From contig NZ_FNPB01000003.1 of assembly GCF_900107195.1 (NCBI RefSeq), positions 186,001-250,000 on the forward strand: a stretch of DNA of 64,000 bases, read 5' to 3'. A model generated the notes under the pieces. The model was not told the origin of the DNA. It did not search any database and saw only the letters and a list, made by a program, of their open reading frames with translations. The translations under genes and the position numbers were made by a program. This DNA is from Halobellus clavatus (GTDB lineage Archaea > Halobacteriota > Halobacteria > Halobacteriales > Haloferacaceae). Positions 63,172 through 64,000 of the stretch are shown piece after piece; position 1 is the first letter of the stretch, and every line of letters begins with the position of its first letter.

Positions 63172-63413
63172 AGGCGCACCGTCGGCCGCGGCCTACTTAA
63201 TCGCTGGCAGTGTGAGACTCCTGGCGCTGACGGGGGACGCAGAGCCTTGGTTGCCGGAGCGGGTCGTTCATATCGAGCGGGTCGGGCGCGGATCGCCGGC
63301 AAAATTTGACATTTAGACATTGATTCGGCAGTACGGCCGCTCGGATTGCGAAAGGACCACACCTCGGCGGAGATTTCCCCGAATGTCAAGTGGGGGGACG
63401 ACCATATACGTGT

Positions 63414-64000
63414 ATGGACATTCGCGATGCTACGACGGAAGACGTAGCGGAGATTCGCCGTGTCGCCGCCGAGTCCTTAAGCGCCTCGTACGGCCACGCC
63501 ATCCGCGAGGACGCGATCGACGCCGCCATCGACAAGTGGTACAGCGCCCAGCGGGTGACCGCCTCGCTCAACGACGACAGCGAGGTGTTCGTTCTCGCAG
63601 CGGACGAGGGAGGCGTCGTCGGGTTCGCCCAGAGCGAGATTTCGGAGGGCCGCGAAACCGTGGGGTACCTCGACTGGCTCCACGTCGTGCCGGAACACCG
63701 GGGAGCGGGGATCGGCTCGCAACTGCTCGCCAGGCTCGAACAGGAACTGATCGAGGCGGACGTCGACCGACTGGAGGGGCGTGTCCTCACCGAGAACGAA
63801 GAGGGCGTCACCTTCTATGACGACCAGGGCTTCAGCGAGGTCGGCGAGCGGACGGTCGAGATCCGCGACGAGACCTTCACCGAGCGCGTCTACACGACGT
63901 TCCTCGACGACGACCAGGGCGACCCGACGGGGCTGGACGAGCGGAGGACCGAGGACGGGACGTCTGTCCACATCGCCTACGACGAGTCCGTTCGCGGTTC
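63414..64000 (+). CDS. GNAT-family N-acetyltransferase, 3' end outside the window
   Basis: The open frame begins at ATG 63414 (MDIRDATTEDVAEIRRVAAE) and has no stop before the window end, giving at least 195 residues. The acetyl-CoA motif is LHVVPEHRGAGIGSQLLARL (residues about 86-105), followed by RVLTENEEGVTFYDDQGFSE. After residue about 150 the chain continues beyond a normal GNAT domain into an acidic region with TSVHIAYDESV, so a second domain follows outside the window. Substrate unknown. Confidence 0.87.
   Translation, partial: MDIRDATTEDVAEIRRVAAESLSASYGHAIREDAIDAAIDKWYSAQRVTASLNDDSEVFVLAADEGGVVGFAQSEISEGRETVGYLDWLHVVPEHRGAGIGSQLLARLEQELIEADVDRLEGRVLTENEEGVTFYDDQGFSEVGERTVEIRDETFTERVYTTFLDDDQGDPTGLDERRTEDGTSVHIAYDESVRG

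Overview
The window is chromosomal DNA from an extremely halophilic archaeon (class Halobacteria). GC content is high. The predicted proteins are rich in Asp and Glu, and secreted proteins carry twin-arginine lipoprotein signals (RR motif then a lipobox Cys). TATA-like boxes lie about 26-34 nt before start codons, as in leaderless transcripts. Several small families (HEWD, DUF5800, DUF5805) are, as I know them, essentially haloarchaeal. Genus cannot be decided from this sequence.

Layout. 1-2.9 kb: end of an M50-like membrane protein, a TraB-family protein and an unknown protein. 2.9-8.2 kb: tRNA-Leu(TAA) with a stray tRNA 3' copy beside it, a ferredoxin, then gyrB-gyrA. 8.3-16.9 kb: arginase, regulators, a type II NADH dehydrogenase-like flavoprotein, nucleoside salvage genes (nucleoside phosphorylase, cytidine deaminase), a GNAT, a membrane-anchored HTH protein and a DUF151 nuclease-like protein. 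17-25 kb: ileS, a HAD phosphatase, a HEWD protein, a methyltransferase, a 49-residue zinc protein, a DUF368 lipid-carrier transporter, an orphan antitoxin-like protein and the YchF GTPase. 25-31 kb: a membrane histidine kinase, an aminotransferase and a three-gene NitT/TauT-type ABC importer. 31-38 kb: XPB-like helicase and Bax1 (DUF790) nuclease, an m5C RNA methyltransferase with a small partner, a PAC2 protein and grpE without dnaK. 38-42.6 kb: envelope lipoprotein, bactofilin-like protein, glycosyltransferase, RNase H-fold exonuclease and an SRAP (HMCES-like) protein.

42.6-47.7 kb is a molybdate/tungstate locus: an ABC importer (ATPase, permease, binding protein), a divergent ModE-like HTH/TOBE regulator and a MOT1-type permease. 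The importer and regulator share a 63-bp gap with an inverted repeat around one TATA-like element, suggesting metal-responsive control of both sides.

47.7-51.4 kb is the least ordinary part. It has about 1.25 kb without recognisable genes, then two overlapping genes (a DUF5805 ribbon-helix-helix-like protein and a tyrosine recombinase), then about 0.95 kb that is nearly gene-free. The first gap contains two imperfect inverted repeats with 6-bp centres, the architecture of Xer/dif recombination sites. This is my best candidate for an undescribed system: a haloarchaeal two-protein recombinase with its own site.

51.4-64 kb returns to ordinary chromosome: methyltransferase, galactokinase, phosphopantetheine adenylyltransferase, a mini-TFB, tRNA-Leu(TAG), a TrkA-N/DHH phosphoesterase, tRNA-Lys(CTT), an Lrp-type regulator, FUN14, SBDS, thioredoxin, the riboflavin-pathway reductase, a GT4 glycosyltransferase, a protein with nine-residue repeats, and a GNAT cut by the window end. 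Three zinc-binding microproteins (21,966; 50,869; 60,221) are easily missed because each is under 60 residues.
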